From assembly GCF_003610805.1 (NCBI RefSeq), contig NZ_RAPF01000005.1, positions 281,795-345,794 of the forward strand: a stretch of 64,000 nt of DNA, written 5' to 3'. This DNA is from Altericroceibacterium spongiae (GTDB lineage Bacteria > Pseudomonadota > Alphaproteobacteria > Sphingomonadales > Sphingomonadaceae). The position numbers and the translations under genes were made by a program. Every line of letters begins with the position of its first letter. Position 1 is the first letter of the stretch. The notes under the pieces are model-generated. The model had not been told where the DNA came from, searched no databases, and was given only the letters and a program-made list of their open reading frames with translations. This document shows, piece by piece, positions 53,970 through 63,655 of the stretch.

Positions 53970-55274
53970 ATGACAGATCAACTGACTCCCAAGGCGATTG
54001 TCGCCGCTCTCGACGAACATATTATCGGCCAGAAAGACGCAAAGCGGGCGGTAGCCGTTGCGCTGCGCAATCGCTGGCGGCGCCAGCAATTGCAGCCCGA
54101 TCTGCGCGATGAGATCACGCCGAAAAATATTTTGATGATCGGCCCGACCGGTTGCGGCAAAACCGAGATAAGCCGCCGTCTGGCAAAGCTCGCCAATGCC
54201 CCTTTCGTGAAAGTGGAAGCGACCAAATTCACCGAAGTCGGCTATGTCGGGCGCGATGTGGAACAGATTGCCCGCGATCTGGCCGAAGAAGCGATCCGGC
54301 TGGAAAAGGACCGCCGTCGCGAATCCGTGCGCGAAGCCGCATCGGAAGCGGCGATGGAACGGCTGCTCAATGCGCTGGTCGGCGAAAGCGCGTCCGAAGC
54401 GACGCGCGAAAGTTTCCGTCAGCGTATCGTGCAGGATTCGATGAACGATACCGAGGTCGAGATCGAAGTCGAAGACAGCCCCAATATGCCGATGGAAATT
54501 CCGGGCATGGGCGGCAATGTCGGGATGATCAATCTGTCCGACATGATGGGCAAGGCTTTCGGCAATCAGAATCTCAAGCGTCGCAAGCTGAAAGTCCCCG
54601 ACGCGTGGGACAAGCTGGTCGATGAAGAAGCCGAAAAACGGCTGGATCAGGACGATGTGGCGCGTGTCGCTCTTCAGAATGCGCAGGAAAACGGCATCGT
54701 CTTTCTCGATGAGATCGACAAGATCGCCGTTTCCGAATCGCGCAGCGGCGGTTCCGTCAGCCGCGAAGGCGTGCAGCGTGACCTGTTGCCGATGATCGAA
54801 GGCACCACAGTGGCGACCAAATACGGCCCGATGAAGACCGACCATGTGCTGTTCATCGCCAGCGGGGCGTTCCATGTCGCCAAACCTTCGGACATGCTGC
54901 CCGAATTGCAGGGCCGTCTGCCGATCCGGGTGGAGCTGGCTGCGCTGACGGAAGAGGATTTCGTTTCGATCCTCAGCGATACGCGGGCCAATCTGATCGA
55001 CCAGTATCAGGCGCTGATCGGCACCGAGCAGGTGACGCTGACTTTCACCGGGGATGCGATCCGCGAAATCGCGCGCCTTGCTGCGCAGGTGAATGAAAGT
55101 GTCGAGAATATCGGTGCGCGCCGTTTGCAGACCGTGATGGAGCGCCTGCTGGAAGAACTGAGCTTCGATGCCGAGGATCGCCGGGGTGAAACCGTGACGG
55201 TGGATGCCGATTATGTGCGTGAAAAGCTCTCGAATCTCGTGCAGGATACCAATCTGAGCAAATATATCCTCTGA
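53970..55274 (+). CDS. hslU: HslU, ATPase subunit of the HslUV protease
   Basis: 434 residues. Walker A is [16 protein letters not shown] (about 55-70), Walker B is [12 protein letters not shown], and the sensor 2 region [21 protein letters not shown] is conserved. The C-terminus LSKYIL is the tail that docks into HslV. The insertion (I) domain lies between about residues 100 and 230. It unfolds substrates for HslV. Confidence 0.96.
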   Translation: MTDQLTPKAIVAALDEHIIGQKDAKRAVAVALRNRWRRQQLQPDLRDEITPKNILMIGPTGCGKTEISRRLAKLANAPFVKVEATKFTEVGYVGRDVEQIARDLAEEAIRLEKDRRRESVREAASEAAMERLLNALVGESASEATRESFRQRIVQDSMNDTEVEIEVEDSPNMPMEIPGMGGNVGMINLSDMMGKAFGNQNLKRRKLKVPDAWDKLVDEEAEKRLDQDDVARVALQNAQENGIVFLDEIDKIAVSESRSGGSVSREGVQRDLLPMIEGTTVATKYGPMKTDHVLFIASGAFHVAKPSDMLPELQGRLPIRVELAALTEEDFVSILSDTRANLIDQYQALIGTEQVTLTFTGDAIREIARLAAQVNESVENIGARRLQTVMERLLEELSFDAEDRRGETVTVDADYVREKLSNLVQDTNLSKYIL

Positions 55275-55287
55275 CGGAGCCTATCGC

Positions 55288-55479
55288 ATGAGCACGACCC
55301 CGCCCGACGGCAAGCCGATCTATCGCTGCCTTACCGGCCCGGATGACGACACATTCTGCAAGCGTGTCTCGCAGGCGCTGGAAGATGGTTGGGAACTGCA
55401 TGGCTCGCCCGCTCTGACCTTCAATGGCGAACGGGTGATCTGTGCGCAGGCCGTCATCTGGAAGGGCTTTATCGGCTGA
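55288..55479 (+). CDS. DUF1737 small protein
   Basis: 63 residues. PIYRCLTGPDDDTFCKRVSQALEDGWELHGSPALTFNGERVICAQAVIW is the DUF1737 signature. It lies 13 bases after hslU and ahead of a strong terminator, so it is probably the last gene of the hslVU operon. Function unknown. Confidence 0.85.
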   Translation: MSTTPPDGKPIYRCLTGPDDDTFCKRVSQALEDGWELHGSPALTFNGERVICAQAVIWKGFIG

Positions 55480-55522
55480 GGCGCAAGCCGGGGCAGCGCT
55501 CAGGGCGTGCCAGTGAGAAAAA

Positions 55523-55555
55523 GGCCGGCGGATCGTTGCGATCCGCCGGCCTTTT
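55523..55555. terminator. Strong bidirectional terminator
   Basis: A perfect 13-base stem, GGCCGGCGGATCG with CGATCCGCCGGCC, loop TTG, is followed by TTTTC and preceded by GAAAAA. It therefore serves both the hslVU/DUF1737 operon and the convergent SulP gene, whose stop is 34 bases beyond. Confidence 0.92.
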
Positions 55556-55588
55556 CTATGCGCTCTTCCTATGGACTCCCAAGCCGGG

Positions 55589-57106
55589 TCAGGGATGCGG
55601 GGCGAGGCCGATCTCGACCCCGGTCTTGTCCGTATTGGCATAGCGATCGACCAGATCGGCGCTTGCCCGGTTGAGACCGAGCACCTGCACGCTGCGTCCG
55701 TTGCGGCGCATTCGTTCCACCACCTTGTCGAGCGCATCGATGGCGGAAATGTCCCAGAAATGCGCGCCGGTCACATCGATCACCACATGGTCGGCGGGGT
55801 CGGGCCGGGTGCTTTCGGGGCCGAGCGCCTGCTGGAACCGGTCGACCGAAGCGAAGAAGATTTGCCCGGTGACGGTATAAAGCGCGTGGTCGGCTTCGCG
55901 CGTGCGCACCACATGCGACATGTTGCGCACCTTATAGGCGAAGAACACGCCCGAGAGCAGCACGCCGATCACCACGCCCAGCGCGAGATTATGCGTGGCG
56001 ACCACCACCACGACCGTCGCCAGCATGACGAAGGAGGAGGTCAGCGGATGGACGCGCAGATTGGGGATCGAATTCCAGCTGAATGTGCCGATAGAGACCA
56101 TAATCATCACCGCCACCAGTGAAGGCATCGGCACCTGCCCGACAATCGGGCCGAGCAGCGAAAGCAGGATCAGCAGCACCAGACCGGCCGTGAAGGTAGA
56201 CAATCGTCCGCGTCCGCCCGAGGTCACATTGATGACCGATTGCCCGATCATCGCGCAGCCGCCCATACCACCGAAACAGGCTGCGGCCATATTGGCCAGG
56301 CCCTGACCGCCGCATTCGCGGCGTTTGTCGCTGTCCGTATGCGTCATATCGTCGACGATCTGTGCGGTCATCAGCGATTCGAGCAGACCTACCGCCGCCA
56401 TGGTCAGCGAATAGGGGAAGATGATTTGCAGGGTTTCCCAGTTGAGCGGCACATCCGGCAGCACGAAATAGGGCATGCCCTCGGGCAGCTTGCCCATATC
56501 GCTTACCGTATTGACCGGCAGGCCCAGCGATATCGAAATGATGCTCAGCACGATAATGGCCACCAGCGGGGACGGCACGGCCGTGGTCAGGCGCGGCAGC
56601 AGGTAAATGATCGCAAGGCCGCCCGTGACCATGGCATAGGTTTCCCAGCTCACATTGGTCAGCTGCGGAAGCTGCGCCATGAAGATCAGAATCGCCAGCG
56701 CATTGACGAAGCCGGTAATGACCGAGCGCGACACGAACTGCATCAACAGGTCGAGACGTAGCAATCCGGCGATGAGCTGGAGAATGCCCATCAGGATCGT
56801 CGCGGCGAAAAGATAGTCCACACCATATTGCCGCACCAGAGGTACCACCACCACGGCCACGGCAGCGGTCGCGGCGGAAATCATGCCGGTGCGCCCGCCG
56901 GTAAAGGCGATCACCATGGCAATCACCACCGAGGCATACAGCCCCACCCGCGGATCGACCCCGGCAATCACCGAAAAGCCGATGGCTTCGGGAATAAGGG
57001 CCAGCGCCACAACGATTCCGGCGAGAATATCGGCTCTGGGATGGGACAGCCAGTCGCGCTTTAGCGTCTCGGGTAAACTCATGAGATGATCCGTATGGCC
57101 AGACAT
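55589..57106 (-). CDS. SulP-family anion transporter with STAS domain
   Basis: 505 residues. The SulP fold starts [36 protein letters not shown] and continues with about 12 membrane segments; [26 protein letters not shown] is the conserved central motif. A C-terminal STAS domain (about 410-500: [38 protein letters not shown]) follows. Substrates in the family are sulfate, bicarbonate or dicarboxylates. A second ATG 24 bases later (57082) is an alternative start. Confidence 0.92.
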   Translation of the reverse strand: MSGHTDHLMSLPETLKRDWLSHPRADILAGIVVALALIPEAIGFSVIAGVDPRVGLYASVVIAMVIAFTGGRTGMISAATAAVAVVVVPLVRQYGVDYLFAATILMGILQLIAGLLRLDLLMQFVSRSVITGFVNALAILIFMAQLPQLTNVSWETYAMVTGGLAIIYLLPRLTTAVPSPLVAIIVLSIISISLGLPVNTVSDMGKLPEGMPYFVLPDVPLNWETLQIIFPYSLTMAAVGLLESLMTAQIVDDMTHTDSDKRRECGGQGLANMAAACFGGMGGCAMIGQSVINVTSGGRGRLSTFTAGLVLLILLSLLGPIVGQVPMPSLVAVMIMVSIGTFSWNSIPNLRVHPLTSSFVMLATVVVVVATHNLALGVVIGVLLSGVFFAYKVRNMSHVVRTREADHALYTVTGQIFFASVDRFQQALGPESTRPDPADHVVIDVTGAHFWDISAIDALDKVVERMRRNGRSVQVLGLNRASADLVDRYANTDKTGVEIGLAPHP

Positions 57107-57270
57107 GCGGCGCCATAGCGCTGCATTGTGCAGATAAAATGTCGGAAAGCCCCCCTGCAGGGCCTCACCCGCCTAAACCCATCTGGCAACCCATTGCAAC
57201 CCTGCGTTTTTGCGTGTGAGCGGAGTTTGGAGAGAATGGTGTGAGCCGGGCTATCGGGAATCGAAGATCC

Positions 57271-59082
57271 TCAGGACACTTCCTCCACCCGTTCATTCGC
57301 CTGCCTTGACCACATTTCGGCATAGAGCCCGTCATGCCGCAGGAGTTGCTGGTGGGAGCCGCTTTCGGCGAGGCGCCCTTTATCCAGCACGAAAATCGTG
57401 TCGGCATCGGCGATGGTGGAAAGGCGGTGGGCGATGGCTATGCTGGTGCGGTTGCGGGATACGCGGCGCAGGGTGCCGGTGATTTCCTGCTCGGTGCGGG
57501 TGTCGAGCGCGCTGGTCGCTTCATCGAGCAGCAGGATGGGCGGGTCTTTCAGCAAGGTGCGCGCAATCGCCACACGCTGCTTTTCGCCACCCGATAATTT
57601 CAGCCCGCGTTCGCCCACTTCCGTGTCGAATCCTTCGGGCAGAGAGCGGATAAAGGGCAGGATTGCGGCATCTGCGGCGGCTCTGGCAATGGCCTCTGCA
57701 CTCGCATCTTCGCGGCCATAGCCGATATTATAGCCGATGGTGTCGTTGAATAGCACGCTGTCCTGCGGAACGATCCCGATGGCGGCGCGCAGGCTTTCCT
57801 GCGTGACGCTGGCGATATCCTGCCCGTCGATCAGAATGCGGCCCGATTGCGGATCGTAAAAGCGGAAAAGCAGCCGCCCGATCGTCGATTTGCCCGCACC
57901 CGAGGGGCCGACAATCGCCACCTGCGCACCCGCAGGCACTTCGAAACTGAGGCCGTGGAGAATATCGCGGTCCTGTTCATAGCCGAACACCACATTGTCG
58001 AACACGACCGTCGGCTGGCGGACCAGCAGCGCCGGTGCGCCGGGGGCATCGCTCACTTCCACCGGCGTATCGATCAGGCGGAACATGGCGGCCATGTCGA
58101 TCAGCCCCTGCCGGATCGTACGATAGACCCAGCCCAGCATGTCGAGCGGGCGGAAAAGCTGCATCAGATAGGTGTTGATGAGGACCAGATCGCCCACGCT
58201 GAAGCGCCCCGTGCTCCAGCCCCAGACGGTGAAGGCCATCGCGCCGCCCATCATCAGATTCATGATGACCGCCTGCACGATATTGAGCACGCCGAGCGAA
58301 TTTTCCGATTTGATCGCCGCTTTGGCATAGGCCCTTGCGGCGGACGCGTAGCGCTCCTGCTCGCGCTGTTCGGCCCCGAAATATTTGACCGTTTCGTAAT
58401 TGAGCAGCGAATCCACCGCCCGGGCCAGCGCGCGGCCGTCCAGTTCGTTCATTTCATGGCGCAATTTGGTGCGCCATTCGGTAATCATGCGGGTGATATA
58501 GATATAAGCCACGATGGTGAGCGCGGTCGCCGCTACAATCGGCCAGCCGAATTTGACATAGAAAATGCCCCCCACGATCAGCAGTTCGATGGCGGTGGGC
58601 ATGATATTGAACAGCAGGAAATAGAGCATCGTGTCGATACTCTTGGTGCCGCGTTCGATGATCTTGGTGACTTCGCCGGTGCGGCGCGAGAGATGGAAGC
58701 GCAGGCTCAGCCGGTGGAGCCGCTGGAACACGTCCTCGGTCAGATGCCGTACCGCATCCTGCCCGACCCGCTCGAAAATGATATTGCGGATATTGTCGAA
58801 AGCGACCGTGGCGAAACGCCCCGCGCCATAGGCGATCACCAGAGCCATGGCGACCCAGAAGGCCGGATCGGCATCGTCCGACATCGCATCCACCGCCCCG
58901 GCATAGGCGAAAGGCAGAGTCAGCACGACAATCTTGGCCAGCACCACAAAGACAATCGCCCAGCCGATCCGCCAGCGCAGATCGGGCCGGTCCTTCGGCC
59001 AGAGATAAGGCAGGAAACGGCGGACGGTTGCCCAGTCCGCGTGACGGCCGGAGGCGCTATCGCCTGATGTGTCTGGTGGCAT
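57271..59082 (-). CDS. ATM1-type ABC exporter, fused membrane and ATPase domains
   Basis: 603 residues from the ATG at 59082. Six membrane segments (about 35-330) include the family-specific RHLTEDVFQRLHRLSLRFHLSRRTGEVTKIIERGTKSID. The ATPase domain shows Walker A VGPSGAGKST, the signature LSGGEKQR and Walker B ILLLDEATSALD. The sequence around NYETVKYFGAEQREQ and the whole layout match ATM1/HMT1 exporters, which move glutathione-linked metals or persulfides. It could join the metal-tolerance theme, but it is core-chromosomal. A role in surface polysaccharide export is less likely. Confidence 0.9.
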   Translation of the reverse strand: MPPDTSGDSASGRHADWATVRRFLPYLWPKDRPDLRWRIGWAIVFVVLAKIVVLTLPFAYAGAVDAMSDDADPAFWVAMALVIAYGAGRFATVAFDNIRNIIFERVGQDAVRHLTEDVFQRLHRLSLRFHLSRRTGEVTKIIERGTKSIDTMLYFLLFNIMPTAIELLIVGGIFYVKFGWPIVAATALTIVAYIYITRMITEWRTKLRHEMNELDGRALARAVDSLLNYETVKYFGAEQREQERYASAARAYAKAAIKSENSLGVLNIVQAVIMNLMMGGAMAFTVWGWSTGRFSVGDLVLINTYLMQLFRPLDMLGWVYRTIRQGLIDMAAMFRLIDTPVEVSDAPGAPALLVRQPTVVFDNVVFGYEQDRDILHGLSFEVPAGAQVAIVGPSGAGKSTIGRLLFRFYDPQSGRILIDGQDIASVTQESLRAAIGIVPQDSVLFNDTIGYNIGYGREDASAEAIARAAADAAILPFIRSLPEGFDTEVGERGLKLSGGEKQRVAIARTLLKDPPILLLDEATSALDTRTEQEITGTLRRVSRNRTSIAIAHRLSTIADADTIFVLDKGRLAESGSHQQLLRHDGLYAEMWSRQANERVEEVS

Positions 59083-59137
59083 CTGCCCTATGTAGGAATG
59101 TGAGTGGGATTCGCAAATCCGGAGTGTGGCTGAATCC

Positions 59138-60601
59138 CTAATTCGCCGGGCGAGCGCCTTTGGCCTTTGCCAGCAGAGGCTGGGCCACCCGCAGGATTTC
59201 CTCATAGGCCGGGTGCCGCAGCAACCACAGGCCGATCAGCCACAGCACCACTCCGCATCCTGCGCTGGCGAGGATTTGCAGCGCCCCCGCTTCTCGTGGG
59301 CCATCGGCGTAATGGAAGAATGCCAGCGACGGCACGATGGCCAGCCCGGTCAGCACAAGGCTGCGCAGCTGCACATTGGCCCAGTCTTTCCAGGAAAAGC
59401 CCACCATCCGCCGCAGGAAAGTGATGAAGTTCACAGTCCACAAAACGCCATGCACGATGCGCGATGCGGCAATCGCTCCCAGTCCAAAGGGCGCGGCGAG
59501 AGCCAGCAGGGTGATGGCGACCACCACATCCACGATATTGCGGATGACGAGCTCCTTCTTGTGATCCAGCAGAACGCCAAGGTCGGCGATCATCGGCATG
59601 GCGACAAAGAACATCTGCGCCAGGCTGAGACGGAAGAGCAGCGGCGCGCTGTCGATCCACTTCGGGCCGTAGAGCAGGTTCACCACCGGCTCCGACAGAA
59701 CAGCAAGCCCTGCGAGGGCCGGCCACATGATCGCACTGAAGATGGCGGCGATGCGCAAATAGGGCGGGCCAAGCGGTTTGCCCTCTTCGCGAATCTTGCG
59801 GAAGGCGGGCAGGAAGACACCGCCAACCGCGCCGACCAGCAGCAGGCGGACCTGTAGGGCCAGCCCCGTCGCGCGGGTATAAAGACCAGCGGACGCGGCG
59901 CCGAGGATTCGGCCAATGACCAGTTCCGGCGCGCTGGCGGCAATATTGGCACAAGTGACGAGCACGGTGTTCGTTCCGCCAAAGCTCAGCACCCGGCCCG
60001 GTTTGTGCAGGCTGGGCGGCCAGGGGGAGATCCAGCCTGCCCGCCATTGCGCGATCAGCGCGCGGGCGGCCTGCTGAGCCAGTGCGCCGCAGGCGAGCGC
60101 CATCGCGCCCCAGCCATCCCGCCCCAGATAGAGCGCCACGGCCGAATTGGCGGCGGTCGCCCCCACGGTAATCATGGCGCTGGACCGGAAATCGAGTTCT
60201 CTCTGGCGCAGGGCCTGCGGGACAATGGCAAAGGGCACGAGGAAATAGGACGCGGCTATCACCAGCGTCAGCGCGAACAGGCGCGCTTCGCCATAATAGG
60301 CCGCCATGGGCCAGGCGAGGCCAAGGCAGACAAAGGCAATCGCCCAGCTGATGCCAAGCGAAACGGTGTAGCTGGTCTGCAGCTTTTGCGGGGTCAGGTC
60401 CGCCTCCCCGCAGACATAGCGGTTCACCCCGAAATCCTGCAGCGAAGCTAGCAGGCTGATCGCGGCAAAGGCAATGGAGAACAGGCCCAGCTGTTCGGGC
60501 GAAATAAAATAGCGGGCCAGAATCAGGCTGGTCACGAATTGCATCGCGAAAGAGGCGTATTGCGCCCCCATGGCCCAGCTTGCCGCGTTGCGGATGTTCA
60601 T
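59138..60601 (-). CDS. Polysaccharide/O-antigen flippase (Wzx-like, MATE/MVF fold)
   Basis: 487 residues with about 12-14 membrane segments. AASWAMGAQYASFAMQFVTSLILARYFISPEQLGLFSIAFAAISLLASLQDFGVNRY is the typical start of polysaccharide-synthesis flippases, and VLSFGGTNTVLVTCANIAASAPELVIGRILGAASAGLYTRA starts the second half. It would flip lipid-linked repeat units. It is the last gene of the glycosyltransferase block (14 bases after the nearest one). Confidence 0.88.
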   Translation of the reverse strand: MNIRNAASWAMGAQYASFAMQFVTSLILARYFISPEQLGLFSIAFAAISLLASLQDFGVNRYVCGEADLTPQKLQTSYTVSLGISWAIAFVCLGLAWPMAAYYGEARLFALTLVIAASYFLVPFAIVPQALRQRELDFRSSAMITVGATAANSAVALYLGRDGWGAMALACGALAQQAARALIAQWRAGWISPWPPSLHKPGRVLSFGGTNTVLVTCANIAASAPELVIGRILGAASAGLYTRATGLALQVRLLLVGAVGGVFLPAFRKIREEGKPLGPPYLRIAAIFSAIMWPALAGLAVLSEPVVNLLYGPKWIDSAPLLFRLSLAQMFFVAMPMIADLGVLLDHKKELVIRNIVDVVVAITLLALAAPFGLGAIAASRIVHGVLWTVNFITFLRRMVGFSWKDWANVQLRSLVLTGLAIVPSLAFFHYADGPREAGALQILASAGCGVVLWLIGLWLLRHPAYEEILRVAQPLLAKAKGARPAN

Positions 60602-60615
60602 CGCCCGTGTCTCCC

Positions 60616-61605
60616 TCAGGCCCTGGCCAATACCATGGCAAGCTTCAGGGAGGCGAGAGGGTGCCCGGCGCGAAGCAGTCGCACAGCCATGCGCCATAAA
60701 TCCTTGCTGGCGCCCGTGTCGCGCGCATAGCCGGCCAGAACAGGGAAGCCTTCACCCGCCAGCATGGCAGGGGAATAGCGGATGCGGTCCACAATCCGGT
60801 GGCGGGCGAGGGCATCGGCCCCTTCCATATCGAAAAGGGTATCCAGCGTGCCAACCGTGGGAAGAGCATCCAACCCGTCCACCGGATCAGGCTGCCCCTC
60901 AAGTCGTGCCTTGCAGGATAGCCATGCGACCACGGCCGATTGCGTCTGCGCCATGGCGTTGCGCGTGCTCACCTGTGTCGGGTGGATGCGGTAATAGAGA
61001 AGGATGTCCGGCAGGTTCGCCAACCGGGTCCGCGTATGCAGCCTAAGATAGAGGTCGTAATCCTGCGCAAAGCGGAAGGGGCGGCGGTAACCACCCACTG
61101 CGCGCAGCAGCTCCGTCCGCGCAATCACGGTCGGGTTGCGCAGGGGGATGCCGTTCTCCCTGTCGACGATGATCGCCTCATGGGTCTGTTCAATGGTGCT
61201 TTCCGGGGCGGGCAGCAGCGTGCCGTCCTCCGTCATGTTCTGGGCCATACCGCCCAGCACGCCGCAATCGGGATTCGCCGCCAAAAACGCCATCTGCTTT
61301 TCGAATCGATCTGGCAGGGCGATGTCGTCGCTGTCCATCACTGCGATCCACGGCGCGCGCGCTCCGGCCAGCAGGGCATTGAGCGCAGGTACCCGGCCTT
61401 TCTCAAGAGAGGGCAGCACACGGATGCGCTTATCCTCTGCTGCGCGTTCGGCAATGATGGTTGCCGTGCCGTCGGTGGACTGGTCATCAATGATAAGCAG
61501 TTCAAAATCGCTAAAACTCTGCGACAGGATGCTGTCTATCGCATCGCCGACATAGGGCTCGACATTATAGGCCGTCATCAGGACGCTGATCTGGGGGCTG
61601 GTCAT
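60616..61605 (-). CDS. GT2-family glycosyltransferase
   Basis: 329 residues. The GT-A fold shows ISVLMTAYNVEPYVGDAIDSILSQSFSDFELLIIDDQSTDGT, the metal motif AVMDSDDIALPDR and GGYRRPFRFAQDYDLYLRL. It is clearly a paralogue of the next gene, with the same length and closely matching blocks along the whole protein. It transfers a sugar onto a lipid-linked acceptor; donor and acceptor are unknown. It lies 10 bases after its paralogue. Confidence 0.9.
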   Translation of the reverse strand: MTSPQISVLMTAYNVEPYVGDAIDSILSQSFSDFELLIIDDQSTDGTATIIAERAAEDKRIRVLPSLEKGRVPALNALLAGARAPWIAVMDSDDIALPDRFEKQMAFLAANPDCGVLGGMAQNMTEDGTLLPAPESTIEQTHEAIIVDRENGIPLRNPTVIARTELLRAVGGYRRPFRFAQDYDLYLRLHTRTRLANLPDILLYYRIHPTQVSTRNAMAQTQSAVVAWLSCKARLEGQPDPVDGLDALPTVGTLDTLFDMEGADALARHRIVDRIRYSPAMLAGEGFPVLAGYARDTGASKDLWRMAVRLLRAGHPLASLKLAMVLARA

Positions 61606-61615
61606 CGTGTGTCCT

Positions 61616-62602
61616 TCAGCCGCCTATCAGCGCCATAACAAGGCGTAGCGCCTTGGCCGGGTGGCCGTGTTTCAGCAAACGCGCGCTCAGCCGCCAGAGC
61701 GGGGCCTTGTTCTTGCTCTCGCGCGCATGGGCGATCAGCAGGGGCCAGCCTTGGCCTGCCAGAAGCTCTGGCGTGTAGATCGTGCGTTCAATCACCCGAC
61801 GACGGACATAGGCCGCGCTGCCGGGGTCAAAGATAGTGTCCAGCTCTTCAATAGAAGGAAGCGCTTCCTGCCCTTCGGTGGGGTCAGGCCGTCCGGCCAG
61901 CCTTTCGCAATGGGCCAGCCAGGCAATGGCGGCGTTGGCTGTCTGCTCTATGACATGGGCAGTGCTCACTTGGCCGGGATAGATGCGGTAGGAGGTCAAC
62001 GCCTCTTCCAGATTGGCCAGTTTGGTCACTTGCGACAGGCGCAGCCAGAGGTCGTAATCCTCGGCGTGTCTGTAAGCCTTGCGATAGCCGCCAATGGACT
62101 GGATCGCCTCGCGGGAAAGAACCACCGCATTGTGATTCAGCAGGGGGCCGCTTTCCAGATTGGCGACTATTCCCTCATGCGTCAGTGGACGGTCGATCTT
62201 GGGGCGCCAGTAAGGGGCGCCCTTCTCGTCAATTACCGTGCAGTTGCAGCTGACCGCGCCGTGATCCTGATGGCTTTCCAGAAAAGCCATCTCCTTCTCG
62301 AACCGATCGGCAGAGCAGGTGTCGTCGCTGTCCATCAACGCCAGCCAGGGCGCGCGGGCTTCCGAGATCAGCCGGTTGAGCGCCGGCACACGGCCCTTCT
62401 TTCCATGAGGCAGGACGCGGATGCGCGAATCCTGTTCGGCGCGCTGCTGTATGACGGACAGGGAATCGTCCGTAGACAGGTCATCCACGATCAGGAATTC
62501 AAAGTCCGTAAGGGTCTGAGCCAGAATGCTGTCTATCGCGGCGCCGACAAAGGGGCCGTCATTATAGACGCTCATCAGAACGGAAATGCGCGGAGGCGTC
62601 AT
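61616..62602 (-). CDS. GT2-family glycosyltransferase, paralogue of its neighbour
   Basis: 328 residues from the ATG at 62602, just after a TTG. RISVLMSVYNDGPFVGAAIDSILAQTLTDFEFLIVDDLSTDDS, LALMDSDDTCSADRFEKEMAFL and GGYRKAYRHAEDYDLWLRLS parallel the downstream gene along the full length. A tandem duplication followed by divergence is the natural reading. It lies 3 bases after the upstream glycosyltransferase gene. Confidence 0.9.
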   Translation of the reverse strand: MTPPRISVLMSVYNDGPFVGAAIDSILAQTLTDFEFLIVDDLSTDDSLSVIQQRAEQDSRIRVLPHGKKGRVPALNRLISEARAPWLALMDSDDTCSADRFEKEMAFLESHQDHGAVSCNCTVIDEKGAPYWRPKIDRPLTHEGIVANLESGPLLNHNAVVLSREAIQSIGGYRKAYRHAEDYDLWLRLSQVTKLANLEEALTSYRIYPGQVSTAHVIEQTANAAIAWLAHCERLAGRPDPTEGQEALPSIEELDTIFDPGSAAYVRRRVIERTIYTPELLAGQGWPLLIAHARESKNKAPLWRLSARLLKHGHPAKALRLVMALIGG

Positions 62603-62605
62603 CAA

Positions 62606-63655
62606 TCAGGCTGCCTTCTTGTTGGCGGAAAAGGTGAAACTGCGGAAGGATTGCCCCCCGCGTCGGTGGGTGTGACGCCGCCATGCCAGCATGGCTGGAG
62701 CAAGGGAGGGGAATATCCTCCAGATTCGCATGGACAGCTTCCAAGCGAGCGAGGTCGGATGGTCGACGTCGTTCCCGGCGATCTTCTCCAGTCCATCGTG
62801 CACCTTGCCGTCCAGGATCATGTCGATGGCATCTTCAAACCGCAGGGCGCGCCGGTTCTTTTCCAGCAGTTGGTGAACAAGCGCAGTCTCAGGCTGGCCG
62901 CCAATCAGTTGCAGCACTTTTTCATAAGCGCGGATGTTGCCGCGTAACATCTTGCCCATATGCCCGGATGCAGAGCCTTCCCGCACACGGTAGGCCCCAA
63001 GAATGGCGTCTACATAGAGAGCGTGTCCGCCCAAAGCCATCAGGCGGAACCACAGGTCCAGATCTTCAGCCTGGGCCATGGCTTCGTCAAAGCCGCCGAT
63101 CCGCTCATAATCGGCCCGACGGAAGGTGGAGCCGATATAGACGTTGAAACTGCGATCCAGAACATCGGCGAGTGAACCCGTCCGCCCGTCTTCATTCCCC
63201 TGCTTATCTTGGACAATAGGCACCTCTTGGGAGATCGATCCAAACAGGCGTGCATTGCAGGTCGCAAGGCGAGCGTCCTTGTCCGCTTCCATAAGGGGAA
63301 CAATCCTAGCCAGGTAGTCCGGCTCAAACCGGTCGTCGCCATCCAGCAGGGCAATCAGCGGAGCCTTGCAGGACGCGATCGCCGTATTGCGGGCGGACGA
63401 GACACCCCGGTTGGCTGTCTTGAGGAAGCGGATGCGGGAATCGGACAGGAAAGGCTCAACGGCGCTCGTGACATCGTCCGGAGAGCCATCATCAATAACC
63501 ACGCATTCCCAATCCTCCATGGTCTGCGCCTCAAGCGAGGAAAGCGCTTCGCCAACAACATCGGCAACACCATAGGCCGGCACGATAACAGCGACACGTG
63601 CAGAGGCGCTGTCACTATATGGTCTATCCTTGGGGGGAAGAGGCTCGTCGATCAT
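62606..63655 (-). CDS. GT2-family glycosyltransferase
   Basis: 349 residues. RVAVIVPAYGVADVVGEALSSLEAQTMEDWECVVIDDGSPDDV, APLIALLDGDDRFEPDYLARIVPLM and AQAEDLDLWFRLMALGGHALYVD are the GT-A and donor-binding signatures. It is more distant from the two genes after it. It is the first gene of the leftward surface-polysaccharide operon; its promoter lies in the 63656-63797 region, beside the rRNA promoter on the other strand. Confidence 0.9.
   Translation of the reverse strand: MIDEPLPPKDRPYSDSASARVAVIVPAYGVADVVGEALSSLEAQTMEDWECVVIDDGSPDDVTSAVEPFLSDSRIRFLKTANRGVSSARNTAIASCKAPLIALLDGDDRFEPDYLARIVPLMEADKDARLATCNARLFGSISQEVPIVQDKQGNEDGRTGSLADVLDRSFNVYIGSTFRRADYERIGGFDEAMAQAEDLDLWFRLMALGGHALYVDAILGAYRVREGSASGHMGKMLRGNIRAYEKVLQLIGGQPETALVHQLLEKNRRALRFEDAIDMILDGKVHDGLEKIAGNDVDHPTSLAWKLSMRIWRIFPSLAPAMLAWRRHTHRRGGQSFRSFTFSANKKAA

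Noticed and set aside
57847..59067. Plus-strand reading frame of 406 codons opposite the ABC exporter
   Set aside because: Antisense shadow; the ABC exporter with all its motifs is on the other strand.
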